In this document: piece after piece, positions 7,337 to 14,290 of the stretch
How positions within the stretch are numbered: the stretch's first letter is position 1
Layout of the letters: every line of letters begins with the position of its first letter
The notes under the pieces: model-generated
The model's input: the letters and a program-made list of their open reading frames with translations, nothing else
The model's database searches: none
What the model was told of the DNA's origin: nothing
Position numbers and translations under genes: made by a program
Assembly (NCBI GenBank): GCA_902489665.1
Contig: CABUAT010000038.1
Location: 1-19,151, forward strand
Length of the DNA: 19,151 bases
Source: an uncultured Collinsella sp.
GTDB lineage: Bacteria; Actinomycetota; Coriobacteriia; Coriobacteriales; Coriobacteriaceae
Direction: 5' to 3'

Positions 7337-8068
7337 TTAGCGGCGGGCACGGAGCTTTTCGTAGCCTTCGGCGAAGAAGGCGACCGTGGCGGCGTCGGAG
7401 TCGGCGGCGTCGGAGTCGGCGGCGGCAACCACACCGTGCTCGTCGCTCACCAGAAACAGCGCACCCTTGAGCTGCGCGGGAATGTCTACGCGCGTGACCG
7501 GGATGCCCTTGGTCTGGGCCAGCTGCTCGATGAGCGTCGCCGTGCCGCACAGGCACTCGTCCGCCGGCGCCACAAAGGCCAGCTCGCCGTTATCGACGGC
7601 GGCGAGCAGCTCGGGCGCCACGCCGGTTTCGTCGGCCTCGGAGCGGGCCTCGGCGGAGCGGGCACGTAGCGCCTTAGCCGACGTATCGGCCAGCGGCTCG
7701 TACTCGCCCACCGTCATGGCGGCGTTGCCATTGACGTCGATCACCAGCATGAGTACGCCGTCGTGCGCAGTGTAATCGCCCTCGGCAAGCGACCACTCAA
7801 CGTGCTGTTTAGCCCAGCTGAGCATGTTATGGGTAAGCGGCTCGCCCTGCACCAGGCGCTCGGACAGTGCGCGAATGTGGCGGTTGAGCATGGGCACCTT
7901 TTTGTTGGACATGCGCCAACGGCAGACAAGCGCGGGCTTGTCGAGCGTAAACTTCTCGACCGCCTCCTGATTGGCGCAAAAGTCCTCGTACGCACGCTGA
8001 TCCTCGGCATTGCCAAACAGCTCGGCTTCATCAATCTGGGGCATGGTTGTACCTTTCGTGTTAGTCAT
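7337..8068 (-). CDS. Hypothetical protein
   Basis: I do not recognise the family. The 243-aa product is acidic, with no signal peptide and no clear transmembrane helix, so probably cytoplasmic. It has an N-terminal half with mixed helix/strand character (ALVCRWRMSNKKVP near 46-59; VLMLVIDVNG near 105-114) and an alanine-rich middle and C-terminal part. The tail contains the duplicated pentapeptide DSDAA-DSDAA, from a 15-bp tandem repeat at 7394-7423. The start is ambiguous: the ATG at 8068 has GAGG at short spacing, while the ATG at 8044 (MPQIDEAEL) has AAAGG at 7-nt spacing and would remove 8 residues. G/C-rich codon use consistent with its neighbours and a proper ribosome site support a real gene. 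It lies between the purH terminator and the regulator operon, likely as its own unit. Confidence 0.75.
   Translation of the reverse strand: MTNTKGTTMPQIDEAELFGNAEDQRAYEDFCANQEAVEKFTLDKPALVCRWRMSNKKVPMLNRHIRALSERLVQGEPLTHNMLSWAKQHVEWSLAEGDYTAHDGVLMLVIDVNGNAAMTVGEYEPLADTSAKALRARSAEARSEADETGVAPELLAAVDNGELAFVAPADECLCGTATLIEQLAQTKGIPVTRVDIPAQLKGALFLVSDEHGVVAAADSDAADSDAATVAFFAEGYEKLRARR
7394..7423. repeat. 15-bp perfect tandem duplication
   Basis: The 15-mer GTCGGAGTCGGCGGC occurs twice in direct succession (7394-7408 and 7409-7423) inside the 3' end of the hypothetical gene. It keeps the reading frame and encodes a repeated DSDAA. Such units expand and contract by slippage, so copy number may vary between strains. 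Confidence 0.85.
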
Positions 8069-8085
8069 TCCGTCCTCTTATACCA

Positions 8086-8120
8086 AAAAGACGGCCCTCC
8101 AAACGGAGCAGCCGTCTTTT
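8086..8120 (-). terminator. Terminator downstream of purH
   Basis: A perfect 10-bp stem (8086-8095 with 8111-8120) encloses a second 4-bp helix (8097-8100 with 8105-8108, AAAC loop). On the minus strand the stem runs into CTTTTTGG, a good U tract, 29 nt after the purH stop codon. The plus-strand side also ends in TTTT. Confidence 0.85.
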
Positions 8121-8149
8121 GCGGAGATTATTTTGTCCCAAAGCGGAAC

Positions 8150-9757
8150 TTAGTGGCGGAAGTGGCGAGCGCCCGTAAACACCATAGCAATATTGTGCTC
8201 ATTGCAGGCCTGGATGCTCTCGTCGTCGCGCTTGGAGCCACCGGGCTGAATGATGCAGGTCACGCCGTGCGCAGCAAGCACATCGACGTTGTCGCGGAAC
8301 GGGAAGAACGCGTCGCTTGCGCAGGCAAAGCCACCCTTCTCCACGCCCTCACGCTCGCAAAAGTCCTCGGCGCGTTCGCAGGCAAGCAGTGCGGAGTCAA
8401 CGCGGTTAGGCTGACCAGGGCCCATGCCAATGCCGGCCTTGCCCTTGGAAACCAAGATGGCGTTGGACTTAACGCCCTTGCAGACCTTCCAGGCAAACTC
8501 GAGCTCGGCCATCTCGGCGTCGGTGGGCTTGCGGTCGGTGGGGAACGTAAAGGTCGCGGGATCCTCGATCACGTGGTCGACTTCCTGCACCAGCATGCCG
8601 CCGTCGATGGAGCGCAGCTCCACCTGGGCGCCGTGGTCCACGCCGCCGGTCGCCAACACGCGCAGGTTGGGGCGCTTGGCCATGCGCTCGAGCGCCTCGG
8701 CAGTGTAGCTCGGGGCGATGACGACCTCGACGAACTGCTTGTTCTGATCGGCAAAGTGCTCGACCAGCTCATAGGGAACCTCGCGGTTGCAGGCGATGAT
8801 GCCGCCAAAGGCGCTCTTGGGATCGCAGGCGAATGCGCGGTCGTAGGCAGCCGTGATGTCCTCGGCAACGGCAGAACCGCAAGGGTTCTGGTGCTTGAGG
8901 ATCACGCAGGCCGGCTCGTCGAACTCGCGGACCAGGTTCCAAGCGGCATCGGCATCCAGATAGTTGTTGTAGCTGAGCGGCTTGCCCTGGATCTGCTCGG
9001 AGCCCACGAGCGGGAACTGCGAGCTCGCGGTGTTCTCGCAGCCCTCGGCAAAGCGGTAGACCGTAGCCTTCTGCTGAGGGTTCTCGCCATAGCGCAGGTC
9101 GTCGACCTTCTCCAGCGAGATCTCGAGCTTGGCAGAGGTGTCCGCCACGTCGCTTGCCTGGGCGGCAAGCCAACGGGAGATAGCCGTGTCGTAGGCGGCG
9201 GTGGTCTGGTAGACCTTCACCTGCAGGCGACGACGGGTGGAAAGCGTGGTGCAGCCACCGGTCTCGTGCATCTCGGCCAGGACGGCATCATAGTCGGCCG
9301 GGTCGGAAATGACGGTAACGCTCGTGGCGTTCTTGGCAGCAGAGCGCAGCATGGAGGGACCACCGATGTCGATGTGCTCGATGGCGTCCGCGAAGGTGAC
9401 CTCGGGGTTGGCGACGGTCTTCTCGAACTCGTACAGGTTGACGACGACCAGGTCGATCAGCTTAATGCCGTGCTGAGCGGCCTCCTGCATGTGCTGCTCG
9501 GAATCGCGGCGGGCCAGCAGCGCGCCGTGAACCTTGGGGTGCAGGGTCTTAACGCGGCCGTCCATCATCTCGGGGTAGCCCGTGAACTCCTCGATGGGGG
9601 TTACGGGAACGCCCGCGTCCTCGATGGCACGAGCCGTGCCGCCCGTAGAGATGATCTCGACGCCAAAGTCGTCAACCAGCGTCCGTGCGAAATCGACGAC
9701 GCCCGTCTTATCGGTAACCGAGATCAACGCGCGTGCGATCTTCACATCAGATCCCAT
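8150..9757 (-). CDS. purH: Bifunctional AICAR formyltransferase/IMP cyclohydrolase
   Basis: PurH catalyses the last two steps of de novo purine synthesis: formylation of AICAR with 10-formyl-tetrahydrofolate, then ring closure to IMP, in the cytoplasm. The 535-aa length is normal. The N-terminal MGS-like IMP cyclohydrolase domain (about 1-200) shows STGGTARAIEDAGV (37-50) and DGRVKTLHPKVHG (66-78). The C-terminal transformylase domain shows RYGENPQQ (222-229) and the catalytic KHQNPCG (288-294), where Lys288 and His289 match the conserved catalytic pair. The protein ends in GARHFRH, as the family does. AGGAGG at 5-nt spacing fixes the ATG at 9757. No other purine gene is adjacent, so it is a stand-alone unit with its own terminator. 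Upstream dyads at 9832-9876 might be control sites. Confidence 0.98.
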   Translation of the reverse strand: MGSDVKIARALISVTDKTGVVDFARTLVDDFGVEIISTGGTARAIEDAGVPVTPIEEFTGYPEMMDGRVKTLHPKVHGALLARRDSEQHMQEAAQHGIKLIDLVVVNLYEFEKTVANPEVTFADAIEHIDIGGPSMLRSAAKNATSVTVISDPADYDAVLAEMHETGGCTTLSTRRRLQVKVYQTTAAYDTAISRWLAAQASDVADTSAKLEISLEKVDDLRYGENPQQKATVYRFAEGCENTASSQFPLVGSEQIQGKPLSYNNYLDADAAWNLVREFDEPACVILKHQNPCGSAVAEDITAAYDRAFACDPKSAFGGIIACNREVPYELVEHFADQNKQFVEVVIAPSYTAEALERMAKRPNLRVLATGGVDHGAQVELRSIDGGMLVQEVDHVIEDPATFTFPTDRKPTDAEMAELEFAWKVCKGVKSNAILVSKGKAGIGMGPGQPNRVDSALLACERAEDFCEREGVEKGGFACASDAFFPFRDNVDVLAAHGVTCIIQPGGSKRDDESIQACNEHNIAMVFTGARHFRH

Positions 9758-9831
9758 GCAGTCCTCCTGTCTGGTACGCCGCCGTGCTCTGTGAGTCGGT
9801 GATACGTCGATCTGCAGCGCTCGCGCAGCGG

Positions 9832-9876
9832 CATTGAAAATACTGATTCAATGTAGCGCATCGAGCGCATCGATGC
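9832..9876. promoter_or_regulatory. Dyad and repeat cluster upstream of purH
   Basis: CATTGAA (9832-9838) and TTCAATG (9847-9853) form a 7-bp inverted repeat with an 8-bp spacer. Directly after it GCGCATCGA is repeated in tandem (9856-9864, 9865-9873), and the second copy overlaps the perfect palindrome GCATCGATGC (9867-9876). The cluster lies 75-119 nt upstream of purH in the purH/acetyltransferase divergent gap. Binding by a regulator is inferred from symmetry only. Confidence 0.35.
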
Positions 9877-10034
9877 ACCCCGCAACGGGCGCATGTGCAG
9901 AAAAAGTTTGCGAGCGGAGGGGATGGGCACGGCACTGGGCACGGTGAGTTCATGGAACACAGGGGCACCATAATTTGATGCCAATGGCGTGGTAGAACTG
10001 TGCTCGATATGCATCCGCAAAAGAAAGAGGCACC

Positions 10035-10676
10035 ATGGTCTCGCGGGTTCTCTACCGACCGTTTGATACCGAAGACTTCGACGCCATCGCGCTGATTCTG
10101 CAGCAGCTTTGGCATAACAATTCGGATAACGATGAGTACAACCGCCTTGAGGCCGCGTGCGACCTCGCCTACTGCCTTTCGTCGTCGACGTTTTCACAGG
10201 TTGCGGTGATTGACGGCGAGGCGCGCGGTATTGCACTTGCACGCGCAGGACAGAACTCCGGCGTCACTATCAACGAGCATTGGATGGATACCGAACGCGC
10301 ACTGCTATCGCAGATGCGTGAGCTGGAGCCCGATGCCTGCGCCGAGTATCTCTCGTTTGTGCGCGCAACCATCCGAACCAACAACCGCCTGCTCGAGAGC
10401 AGCCCGTTGCCGCACGACAACGAGGTCACGCTGCTGGCCGTGGATCGCGACGTCCATGGCCTGGGCGTTGGCACGGTTCTGCTCGATGCCGCGGTCTCGC
10501 ACCTGTCCTCGCTTGGAGCGACGAGGGCGCACCTGTACACCGACTCCAACTGCTCGTGGAAGTTCTACGAGCTGCACGGCTTTAAGCGCACGGCCACGCA
10601 CCGCGCCAACCGCGAAGAGCGCCGTCACGACATGCCGCGCGAAAGCTTCCTCTACGAACTCGACCTAACAGCCTAA
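10035..10676 (+). CDS. GNAT family N-acetyltransferase
   Basis: A 213-aa acyl-CoA-dependent acetyltransferase whose substrate cannot be told from sequence. The acetyl-CoA-binding motif A is at about 132-150 (strand VTLLAV followed by VHGLGVGTVLL, the R/Q-x-x-G-x-G/A loop variant). Motif B is WKFYELHGFKR at 175-185. The N-terminal 110 residues are less conserved and include helices that would form the substrate side. The start ATG follows AAAGAGG with a 4-nt gap. It is divergent from purH with a 277-nt intergenic gap and shows no operon partner. The gene ends before a copy of a 31-bp repeat and the terminator of the convergent DUF2207 gene. Confidence 0.88.
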   Translation: MVSRVLYRPFDTEDFDAIALILQQLWHNNSDNDEYNRLEAACDLAYCLSSSTFSQVAVIDGEARGIALARAGQNSGVTINEHWMDTERALLSQMRELEPDACAEYLSFVRATIRTNNRLLESSPLPHDNEVTLLAVDRDVHGLGVGTVLLDAAVSHLSSLGATRAHLYTDSNCSWKFYELHGFKRTATHRANREERRHDMPRESFLYELDLTA

Positions 10677-10691
10677 ACCTGGCAGCCATAC

Positions 10692-10722
10692 CTAGTCATT
10701 TAGGAACGTTCCCAGTGATTAG
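10692..10722 (-). repeat. 31-bp REP-like repeat, copy 1
   Basis: This 31-bp segment begins CTAGTCATTTAGG and is the reverse complement of 12880-12910 with 27 of 31 positions identical; all four differences are transitions. It lies just downstream of the acetyltransferase gene. A related partial motif, AGTCGTTGGGGAC, follows at 10721-10733. Confidence 0.75.
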
Positions 10723-10758
10723 TCGTTGGGGACAGCCTTCGTAGGTAGCGCATAAAAA

Positions 10759-10800
10759 TGGGATGGATCCGTCGGCAGTCGCCGGAGAAGATCCATCCCA
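10759..10800 (-). terminator. Terminator downstream of the DUF2207 gene
   Basis: An 11-bp perfect stem (10759-10769 with 10790-10800) has an inner 4-bp CGGC/GCCG helix (10773-10776 with 10781-10784). On the minus strand it is followed by TTTTTATG, a proper U tract. It begins 14 nt after the stop codon of the DUF2207 gene. Confidence 0.85.
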
Positions 10801-10814
10801 AAAATCAGAGCGCA

Positions 10815-12758
10815 CTAGAACGTTCCGCCGCCTCCTCCGCCGACGCCGCCACCGCCGCCACCGGAAAAGCCACCGCCACCGCCGCCGCTCGAGCTATCGG
10901 AACTCGAAGCCAGCTCGCGGATGGTCTCGTGATACACATCATTGAACGAATCGAGCGGAGACTCGTTGCCGTAGTGATGGTAATACCACCAGTAGCAGGG
11001 GTAGTTGTCGTAGAAATCGTCGCTGTTGCGCAGGTCCGCAGGCACGGCCTCGGCCAGCTGTCGCAGCACTTCTTTCGAAACGCCCAGGGCAACGCCCATC
11101 ACCAGCAGCTTGTTCCACAGAATCAGATCGCTGGGGATGGCCTCCTTCAGGCGCGTAAAGTCCTCGAGCCAATGCTTAAGCGCCTTGCAGCGAGCCGCCA
11201 CCTCGGCGCCCTCCGGCGTAAAGCGGCGGAACGTAAGGCCCACGCCGATACCCACCAGCACAATCGGCACCGAGATAACCGCGGCGATAATGTTCGCCTG
11301 CGCGCCGTCGGTAAAGAAGATGGATCCCACGGGAACAAAGGCAATCAGGATACCAAGAACCAGGCAAAACACCATTGCGACAATGCCGTCCGAGGCAACG
11401 TACTCGCTATCGGCCAGCTTGCCCTTAACGGTGTTCTGATAGTCCTCGAGCTTGTCGCCCACGGGTGTAGCGTGCTGCTTGACGTAGTGCTGCAGCTCGT
11501 CGAACGTGCGCGAGCGATCGCCGTTCTCGTCAGGCTTAGCACCGGCAAAGAAGACCTTGAGCACCATGTGGTCAATGCCCTTGGCCGACTTCCAGCCCGC
11601 ATCACTCACCGTCACGCGATACGTCTGCTCTTCTTTTTCACGCCCCAACGGACCCTTCTTGGCCTTGGTCACGGTCGCCTGCTCCAGCTTGATCACATGG
11701 TCGTCAGTGAGCTTCATGAGCGTGGCGATATATGCCTGATCGGGCACCTCGTTCCAGCTCATGAGGGCCGAAAGCACGGCGGGATGGTCGGCCGAAGGCA
11801 CATCGCGGAAATATTCGTCCTGGAAAAGCGGCTTGGGCTTGCGGCGGCGCAGCTTGAGCATAACGATTGTGCCGGTAAAGGCCACCGCCGCAACAACACT
11901 TAGCACAGCAAGTGCATTGGCAATCATGCGAGCGTGAGCGCGGCGGGCGTTAGCTTCGTCGGCCCATTCCTTCTCTTCGCTCAGGATCGTTGACATGTGC
12001 TCTTCGCCCGAGGCGGCAAGCTGCGGCACCCAGTCGCTGGGGAAGGCGATGCGCGCCTCAGCGAATTCGCCCTGATGCACGCAGGGAATGGTATAGGTGA
12101 CCATGGGCTCGTCCTCATCGAGTGACACGTCGCCCGTCAGCGGGCCGTGGCCCCATGCGCGGAAGTTATCGCCCTTGACGGCCGCCGTCCCGGCAGCGGC
12201 ATTTGCGAAGCGCACTTCCATCTCGACGTCATCGGAATCCGCAGACCAGCCGTCGCCCACGAACTTCCAATAGAGCTCGGCAGTATCGGCCCAGTTCATG
12301 ACCGCACCGGTCATGGTATAGCTCACGTAATAGGTCGCGCTGTCGCCGCTCTCGTGAGGACTGAATACCTTAATCCTTACGCCGTCACCGGTCTGCTCGA
12401 CCGTGTAGACGCCAGAGTCACCCTTGTTCGCGCTATCGACTTTGTTAAACGCGGTGTCCTCTTCCTCGACACTCAGCACGTCAACGCCCGCCGTGCCGCC
12501 CTGCTGGTTGGTGCCCGTATTGATCTCCCAAAACACGCCGTTGATGTCGTCGTCGAAATCAAACTGGCGTCCCTCGACAACGCTCAGCAATCCATCGGCC
12601 TCGACCGTGGCGCCGATGTAGGTTTGGGTCATAGAATACCCGTCGGCACGTGCAACGGCGGGCAACAGCAGCAGCGCAAGCGCGACGAGCACGCAGACGG
12701 AAGCGAATCGCGCAAACAGGTGGTGCTGCCGGCTGACTTTGGCGGCGAGGGTGTTCAT
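10815..12758 (-). CDS. DUF2207 domain-containing membrane protein with Gly-rich tail
   Basis: A 647-aa exported membrane protein of unknown function. The N-terminus is a signal peptide: basic start, hydrophobic core (about 18-35) and a likely signal-peptidase site after VARA (about residue 38). The extracellular DUF2207-like beta-rich region covers about 40-270. A transmembrane helix follows near 285-305, ending in a basic LKLRRRKPK stop-transfer. A cytoplasmic region and two further helices come next (FCLVLGILIAFVPVG and IIAAVISVPIVLVGIGVGL). The C-terminus is a glycine-rich tail (GGGGGG blocks separated by FS and V, ending GTF), typical of this family. I chose the ATG at 12758, preceded by AAAGGA, because it begins the signal peptide; an in-frame ATG at 12827 would bury it. 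Monocistronic, with its own terminator and flanked by inverted 31-bp repeats. Confidence 0.9.
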   Translation of the reverse strand: MNTLAAKVSRQHHLFARFASVCVLVALALLLLPAVARADGYSMTQTYIGATVEADGLLSVVEGRQFDFDDDINGVFWEINTGTNQQGGTAGVDVLSVEEEDTAFNKVDSANKGDSGVYTVEQTGDGVRIKVFSPHESGDSATYYVSYTMTGAVMNWADTAELYWKFVGDGWSADSDDVEMEVRFANAAAGTAAVKGDNFRAWGHGPLTGDVSLDEDEPMVTYTIPCVHQGEFAEARIAFPSDWVPQLAASGEEHMSTILSEEKEWADEANARRAHARMIANALAVLSVVAAVAFTGTIVMLKLRRRKPKPLFQDEYFRDVPSADHPAVLSALMSWNEVPDQAYIATLMKLTDDHVIKLEQATVTKAKKGPLGREKEEQTYRVTVSDAGWKSAKGIDHMVLKVFFAGAKPDENGDRSRTFDELQHYVKQHATPVGDKLEDYQNTVKGKLADSEYVASDGIVAMVFCLVLGILIAFVPVGSIFFTDGAQANIIAAVISVPIVLVGIGVGLTFRRFTPEGAEVAARCKALKHWLEDFTRLKEAIPSDLILWNKLLVMGVALGVSKEVLRQLAEAVPADLRNSDDFYDNYPCYWWYYHHYGNESPLDSFNDVYHETIRELASSSDSSSGGGGGGFSGGGGGGVGGGGGGTF

Positions 12759-12879
12759 AGGCACATCCTTTGTCTGTAAAACCAACAGCGCCATTGTCCC
12801 ACGTTTGCGGGTACGCATGACGAACATCTAGGCGACCGGAGCGCCAAACGGGATGAAAGTCACACCCGCACCCCGGCAG

Positions 12880-12910
12880 CTAGTCATTGGGGACGTTCTT
12901 AAATGACTAG
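12880..12910 (+). repeat. 31-bp REP-like repeat, copy 2
   Basis: Begins CTAGTCATTGGGGACG and matches the reverse complement of 10692-10722 at 27 of 31 positions. A second shorter motif TAGTCATTAGGGACAC overlaps its end (12908-12923), so the unit TAGTCATTNGGGAC occurs twice in a row. It lies 122 nt upstream of the DUF2207 start codon. Confidence 0.75.
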
Positions 12911-13101
12911 TCATTAGGGACACCCTTGGCATGGCCCGCGCCAGCAATAGATACCACTTCACAGCTCTGTCACAGGTGTAGCGGCTTTGTGTGGGCGCGG
13001 CACGCGCTGATTGAGCCGCCAGCCGAGGGGCATAAAGCAGTCGAGCGAAAACGGTTTGCCCCTTTGCCGTTCGCTTGAGGATCATGTCCCCCTTTTCCGC
13101 G
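12911..13101. other. Non-coding stretch upstream of an orphan terminator
   Basis: Part of the 515-nt gap between the DUF2207 gene and gluQ. I see no supportable gene. It holds an imperfect hairpin (13044-13054 with 13067-13075, two bulged A) and the perfect 12-bp palindrome TTTCCGCGGAAA (13094-13105), which overlaps the left arm of the following terminator-like hairpin. A structured RNA on the plus strand is possible but unproven. Confidence 0.3.
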
Positions 13102-13137
13102 GAAACCCCGGCAGTTGCGAAGAGCTGCCGGGGTTTC
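13102..13137 (+). terminator. Terminator-like hairpin upstream of gluQ
   Basis: A perfect 13-bp stem (13102-13114 with 13125-13137) with a 10-nt loop, whose 3' arm ends GGGGTTTC. The following TGTCGTTT is a weak U tract on the plus strand. There is no plus-strand gene immediately upstream, so what it terminates is unclear. Confidence 0.55.
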
Positions 13138-13260
13138 TGTCGTTTGTGAGGCTAAGTCGGTACGCAGCGATCGAGACCTTGAGCCGCAAACCCACCGTGC
13201 GCAATGCGCACCGCCGCCAACTTGTGAGCGCAGCAACGCCTTCCCTGCCAAGCCCCGCGC

Positions 13261-13266
13261 TATACT
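13261..13266 (+). promoter_or_regulatory. Putative -10 box of a leaderless gluQ promoter
   Basis: TATACT ends 7 nt before the A of the gluQ ATG. Transcription normally starts 6-8 nt after the -10 hexamer, so the start site would coincide with the start codon. No Shine-Dalgarno sequence is present between them, and no clear -35 is seen. Confidence 0.5.
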
Positions 13267-13273
13267 CGTCCGC

Positions 13274-14275
13274 ATGGATATCAACGCACGCAACATAGCA
13301 ACACACGCCGCGGACGCACCAGCAACGGCAGCGCCCACCCCCGTCGTGGGCCGCTTTGCCCCGTCGCCCTCGGGCCGCATGCACTTGGGCAACGTGTTCA
13401 GCTGCCTGTGCTCGTGGCTTTCGGCCCGCAGCCAAGGCGGCAGCATCGTGCTGCGCATCGAGGACCTGGACGATCGCTGCAAGCGCCCGGAACTTGCCAC
13501 TCAATTGATTGACGACCTGGCCTGGCTGGGACTGGAGTGGGACGAAGGCCCCTACTACCAGCACGATCGCCTGGATCTGTACGAGGACGCCCTGCGTCAG
13601 CTGCAAGACGCCGGCCTCACCTATCCCTGTTTTTGCACGCGTGCCGAACTCCACGCCGCGAGCGCGCCGCACGCGAGCGACGGCACGCCCATCTACCGCG
13701 GCGCCTGCCGAGACCTTTCTGCCGAGGAGGTTGCCCGCCGCAGCGCTCTGCGCGCTCCGGCCACGCGCCTGCGCGTACCCGCCGTCGACGACCTAGCAAA
13801 CGATGTGATCGAATTCGTGGACCGCACGTATGGAGCCCAATGCGAAGCACTCGCCACCGAATGCGGCGACTTTTTGGTGCGCCGCAGCGACGGCGTTTTT
13901 GCCTACCAGCTAGCCGTGGTGGTCGACGACGCTGCCATGGGCGTCACCGAGGTCGTGCGCGGATGCGATCTGCTGGGCTCCACGCCGCGCCAAATCTACC
14001 TGCAGCATTTGCTGGAACTTCCCACGCCGCACTACGCGCACATTCCGCTGCTCATGTCGCCGGATGGCCGCCGCCTTTCCAAGCGCGACCGCGACCTGGA
14101 CCTGGGCGAGCTCCGCACCCGCTTTGGCGCGCCCGAGGCACTACTGGGCTGGCTCGCCGGGCAAACAGGCATCGCGCCGGACGCCACACCGCGCTCTGCC
14201 GAGCAGCTGGTCGAGCACTTTAGCTGGGATGTTATCCGCACGCATCGGGAAAACATCACTGTAACGGTCGAGTAG
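13274..14275 (+). CDS. gluQ: Glutamyl-Q tRNA(Asp) synthetase
   Basis: A truncated paralogue of glutamyl-tRNA synthetase that activates glutamate and attaches it to queuosine in tRNA(Asp) rather than to a tRNA 3' end. The 333-aa protein has only the Rossmann catalytic core and lacks the anticodon-binding domain, as in this family (E. coli 308 aa). The class I signature is PSPSGRMHLGN (30-40), and the KMSKS loop reads RRLSKRD. Zinc ligands appear as Cys119-x-Cys121 with Tyr141-x3-Cys145 (IYRGAC), the CxC...YxxxC pattern of GluQRS. The ATG at 13274 gives about 25 residues before the conserved VGRFAPSPSG. An in-frame ATG at 13115 would add 53 residues that overlap the hairpin and promoter. No ribosome site precedes the chosen start, but a TATACT box sits 7 nt upstream, suggesting a leaderless mRNA. 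It converges on the metallophosphoesterase gene with only 15 nt between stop codons. Confidence 0.93.
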   Translation: MDINARNIATHAADAPATAAPTPVVGRFAPSPSGRMHLGNVFSCLCSWLSARSQGGSIVLRIEDLDDRCKRPELATQLIDDLAWLGLEWDEGPYYQHDRLDLYEDALRQLQDAGLTYPCFCTRAELHAASAPHASDGTPIYRGACRDLSAEEVARRSALRAPATRLRVPAVDDLANDVIEFVDRTYGAQCEALATECGDFLVRRSDGVFAYQLAVVVDDAAMGVTEVVRGCDLLGSTPRQIYLQHLLELPTPHYAHIPLLMSPDGRRLSKRDRDLDLGELRTRFGAPEALLGWLAGQTGIAPDATPRSAEQLVEHFSWDVIRTHRENITVTVE

Positions 14276-14290
14276 CCAGCCACCCCGCCC

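Noticed and set aside
7763..9802. Long plus-strand open frame (679 aa) opposite purH
   Set aside because: It is antisense to a complete, unmistakable purH; its composition is the Leu/Ala/Val/His/Gly-rich pattern expected from the complement of GC-rich codons, and it has no recognisable domain.
12828..13085. Possible 85-aa minus-strand gene upstream of the DUF2207 gene
   Set aside because: It crosses the REP-like repeat, starts with G-rich sequence almost touching the ATG rather than a spaced ribosome site, and its sequence has no recognisable fold. More likely non-coding.
13115..13273. Extended N-terminus of gluQ from the ATG at 13115
   Set aside because: It would begin inside the loop of the terminator-like hairpin, has no ribosome site, and adds residues unlike the family; a -10 box lies just before the 13274 ATG.
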